NCBI GenBank assembly: GCA_021323155.1
Contig: JAJTCI010000024.1
Location: forward strand, 1-15,798
DNA length: 15,798 nucleotides
Source: Chitinophagaceae bacterium
GTDB taxonomy: Bacteria; Bacteroidota; Bacteroidia; Chitinophagales; Chitinophagaceae
Reading direction: 5' to 3'
The position numbers and the translations under genes were made by a program. Shown here piece after piece: positions 5,072-13,797 of this stretch. The first letter of the stretch is position 1; every line of letters starts with the position of its first letter. Below the pieces are notes generated by a model. It was given only the letters and a program-made list of their open reading frames with translations. It was not told where the DNA came from and ran no database searches.

Positions 5072-7235
5072 CACTCACCCATCTTTCAAAAAACTCCCAC
5101 GTCCTCAGCATCTGGTCCATCCGTTGCCGGTTATCCCCGCTCCTCGTTATTTCGTGCGTCGCATTCGGATGCACAACGAACTCCACCGGCCTGCCCAGTA
5201 CTTTCAGGCTGCGGTACATCATCTCCGCCTGCACGAAACCCGTGCGCCTGTCATTCGCACCATGGAAAATGATAAATGGTGTAGTGATATTCTGCACATA
5301 ACTAATCGGTGATTCTTTCTGCAACAGCGCCTTCACCTTCGGCTCCCAGGGATAGCCACCGAAATAATTCGGCACGAGGCGCCATGCATTGCCTTCGCCA
5401 AAGAATGTAGCCAGGTCGTATACGCCGCGTTGTGCGCAGGCCGCTTTGAACCGCTTGTCGTGCGCGATGATCCACGCCGTAAGATAACCGGCATAGGACC
5501 CACCGGTAATAAGGAGTTTGGAAGTGTCCATCCATCTCTCTTCCGCGATCGCTTTATCCAGCGCGGTGAGCACATCTTTCGCCGGGCCCGCGCCCCAGTC
5601 CCCTATGTTCCCTCTTAAATGATCCAAACCATAACCACCCGACCCACGCGGGTTGCTGTACACTACGCCATAACCTTTCGCGCAGAAATACTGGAACTCG
5701 TGCCACATGCTGGCTTCGCCCGGTCCCCACATGGCGGAGGGGCCACCATGTATCTCCAGTACCACGGGGTATTTCTTTGTCTCCTGGTGATTGAATGCCG
5801 TCGGCCGCATGATCCAGTACTGCACTTTATGACCCTTCTCATTCGTGAACTCTCTTGTTTGTACAGATGCGAGTTTCTTCGTCTTCACCCATTCGTTGAA
5901 ATTGCTCAGCTGGTATTCGTTCTCTTCATACACACTGTGCCATTGCCAGAAGTATAATTCGGATGGATTCATCATCCAGGTCTTTGCATATATCACGTGA
6001 TCATCCGCTACGTCAAAACTGCCGATTCCTGTTTCGTATGGTGTGAGTGTCACTACTTTTTTTGTGACCATGTCCACGCGATTGAGTACGGTCCCCCCAT
6101 TACTGGGCGAAGTGAAATACAGGAAACGTTCGTCGGGGCTCCAGGTGAGGTTGCCTTTGTTGCGGTCATACGGAATGCTGATCGCGTCTTTCAATGTACC
6201 ATTGAACGGCATGATCTTCAGCATGGGTATCTCAACGAAAGACACGGTCCCTTCCTGGAAAGCCAGCCATTTACCCGTAGGTGACAGCGAGGCGGACGTG
6301 TAGGTCTTTCCTTTCTCACCCAGCAACATCTTCACGTTGCCTGTTGCGATATCTGCCAGGAATATCTCGCTCTCGAGTGAGCGGTCAGGACTTTCCAATG
6401 AATCCACATCGCCGGAAAATATGATCGATCTTCCGTCCGGTGTGAACTCCGGGTTACTGTAACGGTAGAAACCCTTGGTAATGACTTGTGGATCTCCCCC
6501 CGCCGCGTCAATCAAAAAGAAATGATTAAAGCTCATGTCTGACGAAAGGTTCGTCTCGCTTTGAAAGTTCAGCTTGTTCATCACGATGGCTTTCTTATCC
6601 GCTTCGTTCTTATCCAGCCATGCCCTCACCTCCGCGGTACTTCCATTGGGATCCGGTTTTACTACGGAATGCCTTATGCGTTCGTTGGTGAGTCCCGGCT
6701 TTTCTATTGGCCAGGCAGGAACAGCACGCGATGCGTTGAGGGTGGAGTCTTTCAGCAGTTCATTGAGCGGGATGGTTGAAGTGAACAGGATCTTTGTACC
6801 GTCCGGGCTCCAGCGTGGGTTGGATGCACCGTATTTGTATTTAGTGAGTTGTTTGGGTTCACCCCCTTCCATCGGCATAATAAACACCTGCGGCTTGCCA
6901 TCCGCGGTACGTACAAACGCCAGTTGCTTTCCATCAGGACTCCAGGCGGGTTGCGAACTGCTTTCCTTTGCCGTGGTAAGCTGGATGATCTTCCCGGTAC
7001 GTGCCACTTCTGCCATGTACAACTGGGTGACGTATTTGTAATCCTGCTTGTTCGCTTCGTCCGGCTCTATAAAAGTAACTGTGAACGCCACTTTCTTACC
7101 ATCTTTCGAAGCGTTGACGTTACCAACGGTCTTTATCTTCAGCATGTCGGTAAGTAGGATGGACTCGGTGGGCTGCTGCGCGAAACCAGCAGCGGTGCAT
7201 GCGAGCGCAGCCAGGAAGAACAGGTATTTTGTCAT
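5058..7235 (-). CDS. S9 family prolyl-oligopeptidase-type serine peptidase
   Basis: 725 residues from the ATG at 7235, chosen because it begins a clear Sec signal peptide (residues 1-19, cleavage after GFA). The N-terminal two thirds form a beta-propeller with repeated WSPDG or TPDG turns (near 98-102, 142-146, 265-268, 318-321 and 365-368), as in TolB/PD40 repeats. The C-terminal alpha/beta-hydrolase domain (about 460-720) carries the triad Ser580 in GGSYAGY, Asp662 in HGANDRRT and His694 in NATHEI, plus the HGGP oxyanion stretch at 496-499. This matches acylaminoacyl- or dipeptidyl-peptidase-like S9 enzymes that cut oligopeptides; here it would act in the periplasm. The patatin-like gene ends 95 bases upstream on the same strand, so the two may share a transcript. 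The exact specificity cannot be read from sequence. Confidence 0.93.
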   Translation of the reverse strand: MTKYLFFLAALACTAAGFAQQPTESILLTDMLKIKTVGNVNASKDGKKVAFTVTFIEPDEANKQDYKYVTQLYMAEVARTGKIIQLTTAKESSSQPAWSPDGKQLAFVRTADGKPQVFIMPMEGGEPKQLTKYKYGASNPRWSPDGTKILFTSTIPLNELLKDSTLNASRAVPAWPIEKPGLTNERIRHSVVKPDPNGSTAEVRAWLDKNEADKKAIVMNKLNFQSETNLSSDMSFNHFFLIDAAGGDPQVITKGFYRYSNPEFTPDGRSIIFSGDVDSLESPDRSLESEIFLADIATGNVKMLLGEKGKTYTSASLSPTGKWLAFQEGTVSFVEIPMLKIMPFNGTLKDAISIPYDRNKGNLTWSPDERFLYFTSPSNGGTVLNRVDMVTKKVVTLTPYETGIGSFDVADDHVIYAKTWMMNPSELYFWQWHSVYEENEYQLSNFNEWVKTKKLASVQTREFTNEKGHKVQYWIMRPTAFNHQETKKYPVVLEIHGGPSAMWGPGEASMWHEFQYFCAKGYGVVYSNPRGSGGYGLDHLRGNIGDWGAGPAKDVLTALDKAIAEERWMDTSKLLITGGSYAGYLTAWIIAHDKRFKAACAQRGVYDLATFFGEGNAWRLVPNYFGGYPWEPKVKALLQKESPISYVQNITTPFIIFHGANDRRTGFVQAEMMYRSLKVLGRPVEFVVHPNATHEITRSGDNRQRMDQMLRTWEFFERWVSGNKK

Positions 7236-7330
7236 GAAAGGAGTTTGAAATAGTAATATAGAAATCCTTTGGGATGTTCCTTGTGCTTGTTCAAAAATTA
7301 ACGAAGGTGTTTGTTCTATGGTCATTTGCT

Positions 7331-8338
7331 TTATTGGCTGAAATATTTCCTCACACCCTGCTTTCCACTCTCGATGAGTTTTACGATCTCGCTATCCGGC
7401 AATTTTCTTACCCTGCCAGGTATGTCGAGGTCACTGATCACTATCGTACGGCTCATGCCGGGCTCGTCGGGGTTCGGCCGGTCGATCACTGTTCGGTATA
7501 CCGCATTGATATATTGCGAAAAGGATTTGAGAGGCAGTGGAAGATTGAGCTTCGAATCTTTGCTATAGCTCACCTGCATGGGTTGATCGAGTAAAAGGCC
7601 CAGTGTTTCGATATTTTTCCATTTGGTCCCCGGGGTGTCGGCAGAAAAATACTTCGGGTCATCAAACATATCGATGGGATAATTGCTCAGCAGGCCGCCA
7701 TCGACCATCAGGTGAAGACCATCCCTGGATTTACCCGGATGTACCGTGCCGTTGTCATCTATAAGCACCGGTTCAAAGTACAATGGTATCGCAAAGGATA
7801 TGTAAAGGGCATCTTTGATCTTCATGTTGGGGTAAGATTCGTAACTGAATACCCGCAAACAACGGTAGCTGAGATCGGTGCCGGTGATATAAAGATCTTT
7901 GTAATGCTTTTCCTTTTTTTGCCGGTGAAGCTCGATAAAACTGATATTGCCATCCCCTGTCTTAGCGGCGATGAGTTGCTCTACCCATGACATCAGTTTG
8001 CGTCCTTTAAAAAAACCAAAGCGGGTCTTTAACCGGTGGAAGCCACCGGCAATGCTGCCATCGTTGAATTCTCTTAAAGGAATAGCTGCAATCACTTCCC
8101 GGATCTCGGCCGGACTATAGCCTATAGCGACCAGCGTTGCCTGGATTGCGCCCGCAGATGTGCCGCCTACTCTTTCCAATCCCTGCAAAATGCCGATACT
8201 GTCCATCACTTCCAGCGCCCCCACATAGGCAAAGCCCCTTACGCCGCCACCCTCAAGTACGAGGTTCTTATATTTTGGCTGGGGAAAAACCGCGTAGGCC
8301 ATGCTAAGCGCCACTAGCAGGAATGTTAGTTTTCTCAT
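7331..8338 (-). CDS. Secreted patatin-like phospholipase
   Basis: 335 residues from the ATG at 8338. This start gives a signal peptide (residues 1-18) before the conserved domain; 34 upstream in-frame residues are proline/alanine-rich and hide it. The patatin fold shows the oxyanion loop GGGVRG (30-35), the nucleophile motif GTSAG with Ser61, and the second dyad residue Asp213 in VDGGLLSNYP. Such enzymes release fatty acids from phospholipids or related lipids with a Ser-Asp dyad. The protein has only the catalytic domain: no beta-barrel or POTRA part is present, and the end (SGKQGVRKYFSQ) is short. It is transcribed away from the pectate lyase, probably from the box at 8357-8385, and its stop lies 95 bases before the S9 peptidase start. 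Confidence 0.9.
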   Translation of the reverse strand: MRKLTFLLVALSMAYAVFPQPKYKNLVLEGGGVRGFAYVGALEVMDSIGILQGLERVGGTSAGAIQATLVAIGYSPAEIREVIAAIPLREFNDGSIAGGFHRLKTRFGFFKGRKLMSWVEQLIAAKTGDGNISFIELHRQKKEKHYKDLYITGTDLSYRCLRVFSYESYPNMKIKDALYISFAIPLYFEPVLIDDNGTVHPGKSRDGLHLMVDGGLLSNYPIDMFDDPKYFSADTPGTKWKNIETLGLLLDQPMQVSYSKDSKLNLPLPLKSFSQYINAVYRTVIDRPNPDEPGMSRTIVISDLDIPGRVRKLPDSEIVKLIESGKQGVRKYFSQ

Positions 8339-8659
8339 ATTTCGCTTTGAAGGAACTAAATATAAGAATGATTTTGGCTCAGCAACCGGAACCGGGGCCA
8401 TTGCAGAGGAAGCTGCAATCGTTTCCGGCATCGTTTGCATAGATTAATATCGTAATGTATAACCACCCGTATCCTTTAGTTTGATAAGTTTAGTTTGAAT
8501 TGCTGGTATCAACGTTCGAAGTCTTTTACATCTCCCCTTTTAAAGAAAAATAATACAACAGCTACACTTTATATAGCAGTTGTGAGCCTGCCTGTGTGTT
8601 GCCTGCCTGTTATGATCGTCGCGCTTGCCTGTATATTATCTAACGTAAAAAAACACCGT
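8339..8659. other. Divergent intergenic region of 321 bases
   Basis: Separates the patatin start (minus) from the pectate lyase start (plus). It contains the candidate patatin promoter and a direct repeat TTTAGTTTGA at 8475-8484 and 8489-8498. The frame of the pectate lyase is open through 8495-8659, but this stretch begins with TTG and lies before a normal signal peptide, so I treat it as leader. No other gene is visible. Confidence 0.55.
8357..8385 (-). promoter_or_regulatory. Candidate Bacteroidota-type promoter of the patatin gene
   Basis: On the minus strand TTG (8385-8383) is followed after 18 bases by TATATTTA (8364-8357), close to the TTTG and TAnnTTTG elements known for this phylum (one mismatch in the -7 box). 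Transcription would begin near 8350, about 12 bases before the ATG at 8338. Confidence 0.35.
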
Positions 8660-10870
8660 ATGAAATGTCCTAAATGGCTTGCTGTCACCTTTGTATTGAT
8701 GCTCTCCGCAGCTTCATCATTCTCCCAAACAACTTTGCGTATTGAAGATGCCTCCACATTCAGTTCTGGATTTTGTGGATTTGAAGGTTCCCGCCAGAAC
8801 AACTATAGCGGCGCGAGTAATGGTTATTACATCAATATCCAGAATTCCAGCGCAAAAGGGATCACCTGGAAAGTCAATGCCGGCGCTTCCGGTAGCTACA
8901 CGCTGGCTTGGCGGTATGCCAACGCCGGGTCGAAAAGCGCCACGACCGGGCGCGTGTTGGTGAATGGCGCCACCGCCATTGCCAACGCCTCGTTTCCCAA
9001 GACCGCCGCGTGGACAACATGGACTACCGTATCGGCGAACGTAACCCTTGCCAGTGGCCTTAACACCATCCGGCTGGAAACCACGCAGGCTTCCGAGTTC
9101 GCGAATATCGATTGGATGGAAGTGAGCGGGAATAACCCGACCGCGGCCTCCTGCAGCGGTACACCGCCGCCACCAGTTAATTACTCGCTAACTGTAACCA
9201 ACAATCCAACGGCAGGAGGAAGTGTGGCCAACAGCCCTTCCGGTAGCAGTTTCGCTTCCGGTACGGTTGTTACACTCACAGCCACTGCTGCGGCAGGTTA
9301 CACTTTTAGTGGTTGGAGCGGCGCGGCGACTGGCAGTACCAATCCTGTAACAATAACCATGGATGCCAACAAAACAGTCACTGCTAATTACACAACGCAA
9401 CAACAAACGCAATACACTTTATCCGTGAACACTACCGGTTCCGGTTCCGTGAGTCTTAATCCTTCAGGCGGCGTATACAATGCCGGAACGGTTGTTACCG
9501 TCACAGCAAACCCGTCAAACGGGTATGTATTCAACGGCTGGAGTGGCGACCTCAGTGGTTCCACCAATCCTGCCACGATCACTATGAATGCGAACAAGTC
9601 AGTAACTGCCGCGTTCACGCAAAGTGGTGGTGGCGGCACGCCTGACTTCAGCATGATCGGTTACGCAACAATGAATGGCGGAACAACCGGCGGGCAGGGT
9701 GGCTCATCCATCACTATCAGCACGCTCGCTGAATTACAAGCCTGGGCGTTGAGCAGGGAAAACAACACCACTCCACAGGTGGCTTATATCAGTGGTAAAA
9801 TATCGGCTTCGCAAACAACACTGGTAACGGTGAAACATGGAGCGAATGTTTCCATTCTCGGCCTGGGCAGCACCGCGGAGCTGCAGAATGTAGGACTGAA
9901 GATATGGGACTACGATAACGTGATCGTCCGTAACCTGAAGATCCATGAAGTATTGTACCCGGATGATGCGCTTACACTGGATGACGTGGTGAACGGCTGG
10001 GTAGACCATTGCGAATTTTACAGCCAGATCGGCGCGGGCATCGGCGTGGATACTTATGACGGCCTGCTTGACATAAAGAATGGTTCAAGGTATATTACCG
10101 TGTCGTGGAACTACCTGCATCATCACATGAAGAATATGCTGTATGGTCATACCGATGGTTCAACACAGGCAGCTATCGACGCGCAGTTCAGGATCACAAT
10201 GCATCACAACTTTATAGACAATACCGATGGACGTAATCCCAGCCTGCGTTACGGCGCGGTGCATATGTTCAACAATTATTTCCGGAACATCACAGACTAT
10301 GGTATCGCCGTGAGGCAGGGCGGCCACGCTTTAATCCAAAACAATGTTTACGAGAATGTGAACATACCGATCACCACCAATAAGTTTACGGGCGAAGGCA
10401 ATGCCTGCGAGAGCGGGAACATCTTCACGAATTGCGGCGCCAATTCGATCACGCGGACAGATTGTGGCTTCTGGACAACGAGTGTGCTGCCTTATTCCTA
10501 TTCACTTGACGCGGCCAGCAGCGTTACAACCAATGTTCCACCGAACGTGGGTGTTGGCAAGATCAGCGTGCCACGCCCCGCGGCAAACGCATCATTACCT
10601 GTTGTAACAAACGGTATCAAGGTTTACCAGAATTACCCGAACCCGGCGAACGGCTTTACGGTATTTAAGATCCATGCAGCTGCGCCTGTTGACGCCGAAA
10701 TGGTCCTCTACGACGGCTCAGGGAGAAGAGTGGCATTGATAATGAACCGTAAACTCAGTGCCGGTGAAAACCAATTGACCTACCAGACAGGCCATCTCAG
10801 TGCCGGGCTGTACTATTACGAGGTGAAGGCTGGCCAGGAGGTAGTTCGAAAAAGCATGCTGATCCAATAG
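8660..10870 (+). CDS. Modular T9SS-exported pectate lyase (PL1) with CBM and InlB-type repeats
   Basis: 736 residues from the ATG at 8660, which opens a signal peptide (1-22, cleavage after SFS). Domains in order: a CBM6/35-like carbohydrate-binding module (about 23-156); a Pro-rich linker; two InlB B-repeat-like domains (174-245 and 251-320), each with a GYxFxGWSG core; a Gly linker; a polysaccharide lyase family 1 parallel beta-helix (about 328-635); and a T9SS type A sorting domain (655-736) with VYQNYPNPANG and LSAGLYYYEV. In the lyase, WVDHCEF (447-453), DGLLDIKNGSRYITVSWNYL (467-486) and RNPSLRYG (525-532) match PL1; Arg525 fits the catalytic arginine. It should cleave polygalacturonate by beta-elimination at the cell surface or outside. 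No SusC/SusD pair or other pectin gene lies beside it. A strong terminator follows. Confidence 0.92.
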   Translation: MKCPKWLAVTFVLMLSAASSFSQTTLRIEDASTFSSGFCGFEGSRQNNYSGASNGYYINIQNSSAKGITWKVNAGASGSYTLAWRYANAGSKSATTGRVLVNGATAIANASFPKTAAWTTWTTVSANVTLASGLNTIRLETTQASEFANIDWMEVSGNNPTAASCSGTPPPPVNYSLTVTNNPTAGGSVANSPSGSSFASGTVVTLTATAAAGYTFSGWSGAATGSTNPVTITMDANKTVTANYTTQQQTQYTLSVNTTGSGSVSLNPSGGVYNAGTVVTVTANPSNGYVFNGWSGDLSGSTNPATITMNANKSVTAAFTQSGGGGTPDFSMIGYATMNGGTTGGQGGSSITISTLAELQAWALSRENNTTPQVAYISGKISASQTTLVTVKHGANVSILGLGSTAELQNVGLKIWDYDNVIVRNLKIHEVLYPDDALTLDDVVNGWVDHCEFYSQIGAGIGVDTYDGLLDIKNGSRYITVSWNYLHHHMKNMLYGHTDGSTQAAIDAQFRITMHHNFIDNTDGRNPSLRYGAVHMFNNYFRNITDYGIAVRQGGHALIQNNVYENVNIPITTNKFTGEGNACESGNIFTNCGANSITRTDCGFWTTSVLPYSYSLDAASSVTTNVPPNVGVGKISVPRPAANASLPVVTNGIKVYQNYPNPANGFTVFKIHAAAPVDAEMVLYDGSGRRVALIMNRKLSAGENQLTYQTGHLSAGLYYYEVKAGQEVVRKSMLIQ

Positions 10871-10878
10871 CTTATCAT

Positions 10879-10910
10879 AAAAGGGGCCGGTAATCCGGCC
10901 TCTTTTCTTT
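10879..10910 (+). terminator. Rho-independent terminator of the pectate lyase gene
   Basis: AAAAGGGGCCGG (10879-10890) pairs with CCGGCCTCTTTT (10895-10906) across the loop TAAT, a 12-bp stem with one G-T pair, followed by CTTT. It begins 8 bases after the stop codon. Confidence 0.85.
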
Positions 10911-10972
10911 TCCAGGGAACGCTGTGTGGATTCCGGGGATTTTTACATCTTTACTACTCAACGTACCCCGTT

Positions 10973-11752
10973 ATGCCTGGTGTTTCACTAACCATACGCA
11001 TCCTCGTGCTCTTCGCGATCGTAACGATCGCGCTTTCCGGCGAGTACCGGGCACTCACCGCGTCTTTTATCACTCCCTCCAATGAGGGGGCGGGGAAAAA
11101 TGCAGGAACTTTCAAAGAACGTTTGGTGGCAACAACACTATCGGAGTATGCGCGCTGGAACAATGGGGCGTTACGCGAGACCGATTCCCGGGCCGCGGAG
11201 ATCCTCAGAGCTTATTGGGAAATGGGGACAGTAGGCGTTCCTACCAATGAAGAACTGTCGGACAGTATCTGGCAGGAGAACCGCCCCTGGAGTGCTGTGT
11301 TCATTTCCTGGATCATGAAGCAGGCCGGCGCGGGCAACACATTCAGATACGCACACGCGCACGCGAATTATATTGCCTGGGCCCGAGACAATGCGCCAGG
11401 TAAATCGGCGTTTGTTGCTTATGATGTAAAGGACCGCAGCTCCGCCTGGCCCGAACCCGGCGACCTCATCTGCATGAACCGCGAAAAGAACCAACATACA
11501 TTGCAGGACCTGCAACCCTACCATGCCTCGCATTGCGATGTGGTGGTAGAGGTGAACCGCGAGATGAATATGATGATCACCATTGGTGGCAACCTCGCCC
11601 AGACCGTTAATAAAAGGATCGTATGGCTGGACGTCAACGGGCATGTGGATGCCGGGCGCGAATGGATGGTGATGGATGACGAAAATCCTTACAAGGGAGG
11701 CCAGGAAGACATATTCGCGATCATCAAAGTGAGCCCGCAACCCATGCGCTGA
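10973..11752 (+). CDS. DUF2272 domain protein, exported
   Basis: 259 residues from the ATG at 10973, with a signal peptide or anchor (hydrophobic 8-22). The core matches the DUF2272 pattern as I know it: PWSAVFISWIM (105-115), a following His130 in the HAHANYIAWA stretch, PGDLICMNR (162-170), HCDVVVEV (187-194) and IGGNLAQTV (204-212). DUF2272 is related in fold to CHAP and NlpC/P60 domains, which cut peptidoglycan peptides with a Cys-His pair; here the place where those enzymes usually carry Cys (WCA) reads WSA. Whether this is an active amidase cannot be said from sequence. It is transcribed in the same direction as the TraB/GumN-like gene, which starts 77 bases after its stop; the strong terminator before it separates it from the pectate lyase. 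Confidence 0.7.
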   Translation: MPGVSLTIRILVLFAIVTIALSGEYRALTASFITPSNEGAGKNAGTFKERLVATTLSEYARWNNGALRETDSRAAEILRAYWEMGTVGVPTNEELSDSIWQENRPWSAVFISWIMKQAGAGNTFRYAHAHANYIAWARDNAPGKSAFVAYDVKDRSSAWPEPGDLICMNREKNQHTLQDLQPYHASHCDVVVEVNREMNMMITIGGNLAQTVNKRIVWLDVNGHVDAGREWMVMDDENPYKGGQEDIFAIIKVSPQPMR

Positions 11753-11829
11753 GCGCTTTACACATTCCTGTTTACGCTCAGGCAATCTCTATCGAACTAT
11801 GCCTATTTTTATCCGCTCAAGTACTTGAT

Positions 11830-13797
11830 ATGTTCCCTCTTAAATCATGGCTGGCAACCTGCTGCCTTCTTTTATCCGGTCTTTCGTTTTCACAGCAAAC
11901 ACCAAAAACATTATTATGGCGCATCACCGGTAACGGCCTGCAGCAGCCTTCCTACCTGTTTGGAACGATGCACCTGAATGATAAACGCCTGTTCCACTTC
12001 GGTGACTCGCTTTATTCCGCGATCGAAAGAACCGAAGGCTTCGCCATAGAAGTGAGCCCTGACGAAATGGCGGCTTATGTGATCAACAACATGCTGGACG
12101 GCAGCAAGAGTAAGAAGCTGGAGGAAATACTCGGTGCTGATTACGATAAATACAGCGAGGCACTTGCACGCAAACTCGACAAACCCGCGGATGAAATTAC
12201 CGCTAACGATATCCTTAAGGAACGCAATAAATGGGTGAACGAGTTTATGGAGAAGGGCGAGATGCCCACGTTCATGGACGCATATCTTTTCGATATCGCG
12301 CGGCGCCAGGGAAAATGGGTAGGTGGTATAGAGGATATCGTGGACCAGGCGGGTATCCTGGAGGAACTGGTAGACAAATGGGACATCGAGGTGATCATTG
12401 CAGGTGAAACAGATACGGACAAAAACGCTTTCGATAAAATGATCCGGCTCTATCTTGACCAGGACATCGCCGGCATAGACGAGATGATGGGTGGCAACCT
12501 CAAGCGCAGGGACATCTTACTCATCCGCCGCAATGTAAAAATGGCCCGCAGGATGGACAGCCTCTCGGCGATACGACCAACTTTTTTCGCGGTGGGTGCG
12601 GCACACCTGCCCGGCGACAGCGGCGTTGTAAGCCTGATGCGGAAGAGAGGCTTTACCGTAGAACCGGTGTTTGCTTCAAAAAAGATCCGGCCGGAAGATT
12701 ACAAGTTTAAAGAAGTTGAGATCCGTTGGGTAACGGTTTCAGACAAGCAGCAACTGTACACCGTTCAGATGCCCGGCAATCCCGCCCCGATCAGTTATAT
12801 GGGTTTGATGGAAATGCAGTTTCACATGGACATCAGCTCTAATATGGGTTACTGTACTATGTCTGTGATCAACCCGAGGTCCGAGGGAGATGAAGAAGAA
12901 ATGTATAAGGCCCTTGCTGAAAGAATGTTTGGCAACAGTAAAATGAATAAACCGAAGAAGATCGAAAAGAATGGTGTCCCGGGCAGGGAGTTCAGTGGCG
13001 TAGTCGAAGGTAATGGTGCCCGGGTACAGATATTCATAAAAGGTAAAATCGTCTATTTCGCGATGGTGTATTCATTAAAGAAAGACGGAATGAAATCAGC
13101 CAGCGCGGACAAATTCTTCCAGTCGTTCACCATCACCGGGAATGAACCAAAGGCCAGCGTGGCCCAGGCTTTCAGTAACGCCGAGATCGCGCTCGCGGTA
13201 AATGCCCCCGTGGAAATGTCCCTCAATGAGAAAATCAGCAGCGCACCGGAGGAAGGATGGAAACCGACTGCGTTTACCGGGGCGGATAGCCGGACAGGGG
13301 GATACTATATGATCCTGGAAAGGAAAGTAACGCCCGGCCTGTATGTGATGAACGACAGCACATTGCTGGAAGAATATATCACCGCCATGCGAACACAGTT
13401 CTCTTCGATAACCGGTGAGGGGATACAACCGTTCAGGAATGGACAGGGCTATCTCTTGCAGGGCCCGAGTGCGGCGGACAAATCGATCCACTCGAAGATG
13501 CTGTTGTTCACCCGGGGCAACCGCATTTACGTGGTCTCTGCTTTCGCAGGTTCGAAGGATTTCGATACGCCCACAATGAATGAATACTTCAGTTCGGTGG
13601 AATTACTGCCGTATGACACCGCGGGATGGCGACGCCAGGTATCGCCCGGCGGCGAGTTCGAGGCGTGGAGCCCCGCTGCCATCAAATTAAATTCCTCCGG
13701 GGATGATGACGAAGACGCCGATAAGAACCAGTATATGTCGTTCGATCCGCATGCAGCGACCACCTTCAGCTACTTCACTGACTTCAGTGGTGAGTGA
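11830..13797 (+). CDS. TraB/GumN-like protein, N-terminal part of a split gene
   Basis: 655 residues from the ATG at 11830. A signal peptide (1-21, cleavage after SFS) is followed by a TraB/PrgY/GumN domain (about 25-285) with its signature blocks: YLFGTMHL (42-49), FAIEVSP (71-77), GIEDIVDQ (166-173) and FFAVGAAHLPGDSGV (252-266). The domain belongs to an erzincin/Tiki-like metalloprotease-related fold; substrates in bacteria are not settled. After it come two copies of a beta-alpha-beta module of about 130 residues (310-436 and 454-592), each ending in a strand plus the helix motif (ADKFFQSFTI and MNEYFSSVEL), and the start of a third (from about 601). The frame ends at TGA 13795-13797 inside this third copy, and its continuation is found in the +1 frame. 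TATTTTTA at 11804-11811 resembles a -7 promoter box. Confidence 0.85.
   Translation: MFPLKSWLATCCLLLSGLSFSQQTPKTLLWRITGNGLQQPSYLFGTMHLNDKRLFHFGDSLYSAIERTEGFAIEVSPDEMAAYVINNMLDGSKSKKLEEILGADYDKYSEALARKLDKPADEITANDILKERNKWVNEFMEKGEMPTFMDAYLFDIARRQGKWVGGIEDIVDQAGILEELVDKWDIEVIIAGETDTDKNAFDKMIRLYLDQDIAGIDEMMGGNLKRRDILLIRRNVKMARRMDSLSAIRPTFFAVGAAHLPGDSGVVSLMRKRGFTVEPVFASKKIRPEDYKFKEVEIRWVTVSDKQQLYTVQMPGNPAPISYMGLMEMQFHMDISSNMGYCTMSVINPRSEGDEEEMYKALAERMFGNSKMNKPKKIEKNGVPGREFSGVVEGNGARVQIFIKGKIVYFAMVYSLKKDGMKSASADKFFQSFTITGNEPKASVAQAFSNAEIALAVNAPVEMSLNEKISSAPEEGWKPTAFTGADSRTGGYYMILERKVTPGLYVMNDSTLLEEYITAMRTQFSSITGEGIQPFRNGQGYLLQGPSAADKSIHSKMLLFTRGNRIYVVSAFAGSKDFDTPTMNEYFSSVELLPYDTAGWRRQVSPGGEFEAWSPAAIKLNSSGDDDEDADKNQYMSFDPHAATTFSYFTDFSGE

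Noticed and set aside
8495..8659. Earlier TTG start for the pectate lyase adding 55 residues
   Set aside because: It would place a cysteine-rich hydrophobic stretch before a complete signal peptide that begins at ATG 8660.
13780..13797. Programmed +1 frameshift in the TraB/GumN-like gene
   Set aside because: The bases before the stop (GGT GAG TGA) are not slippery, and the release-factor-2 type CTT TGA signal is absent; a deletion or sequence error is simpler.
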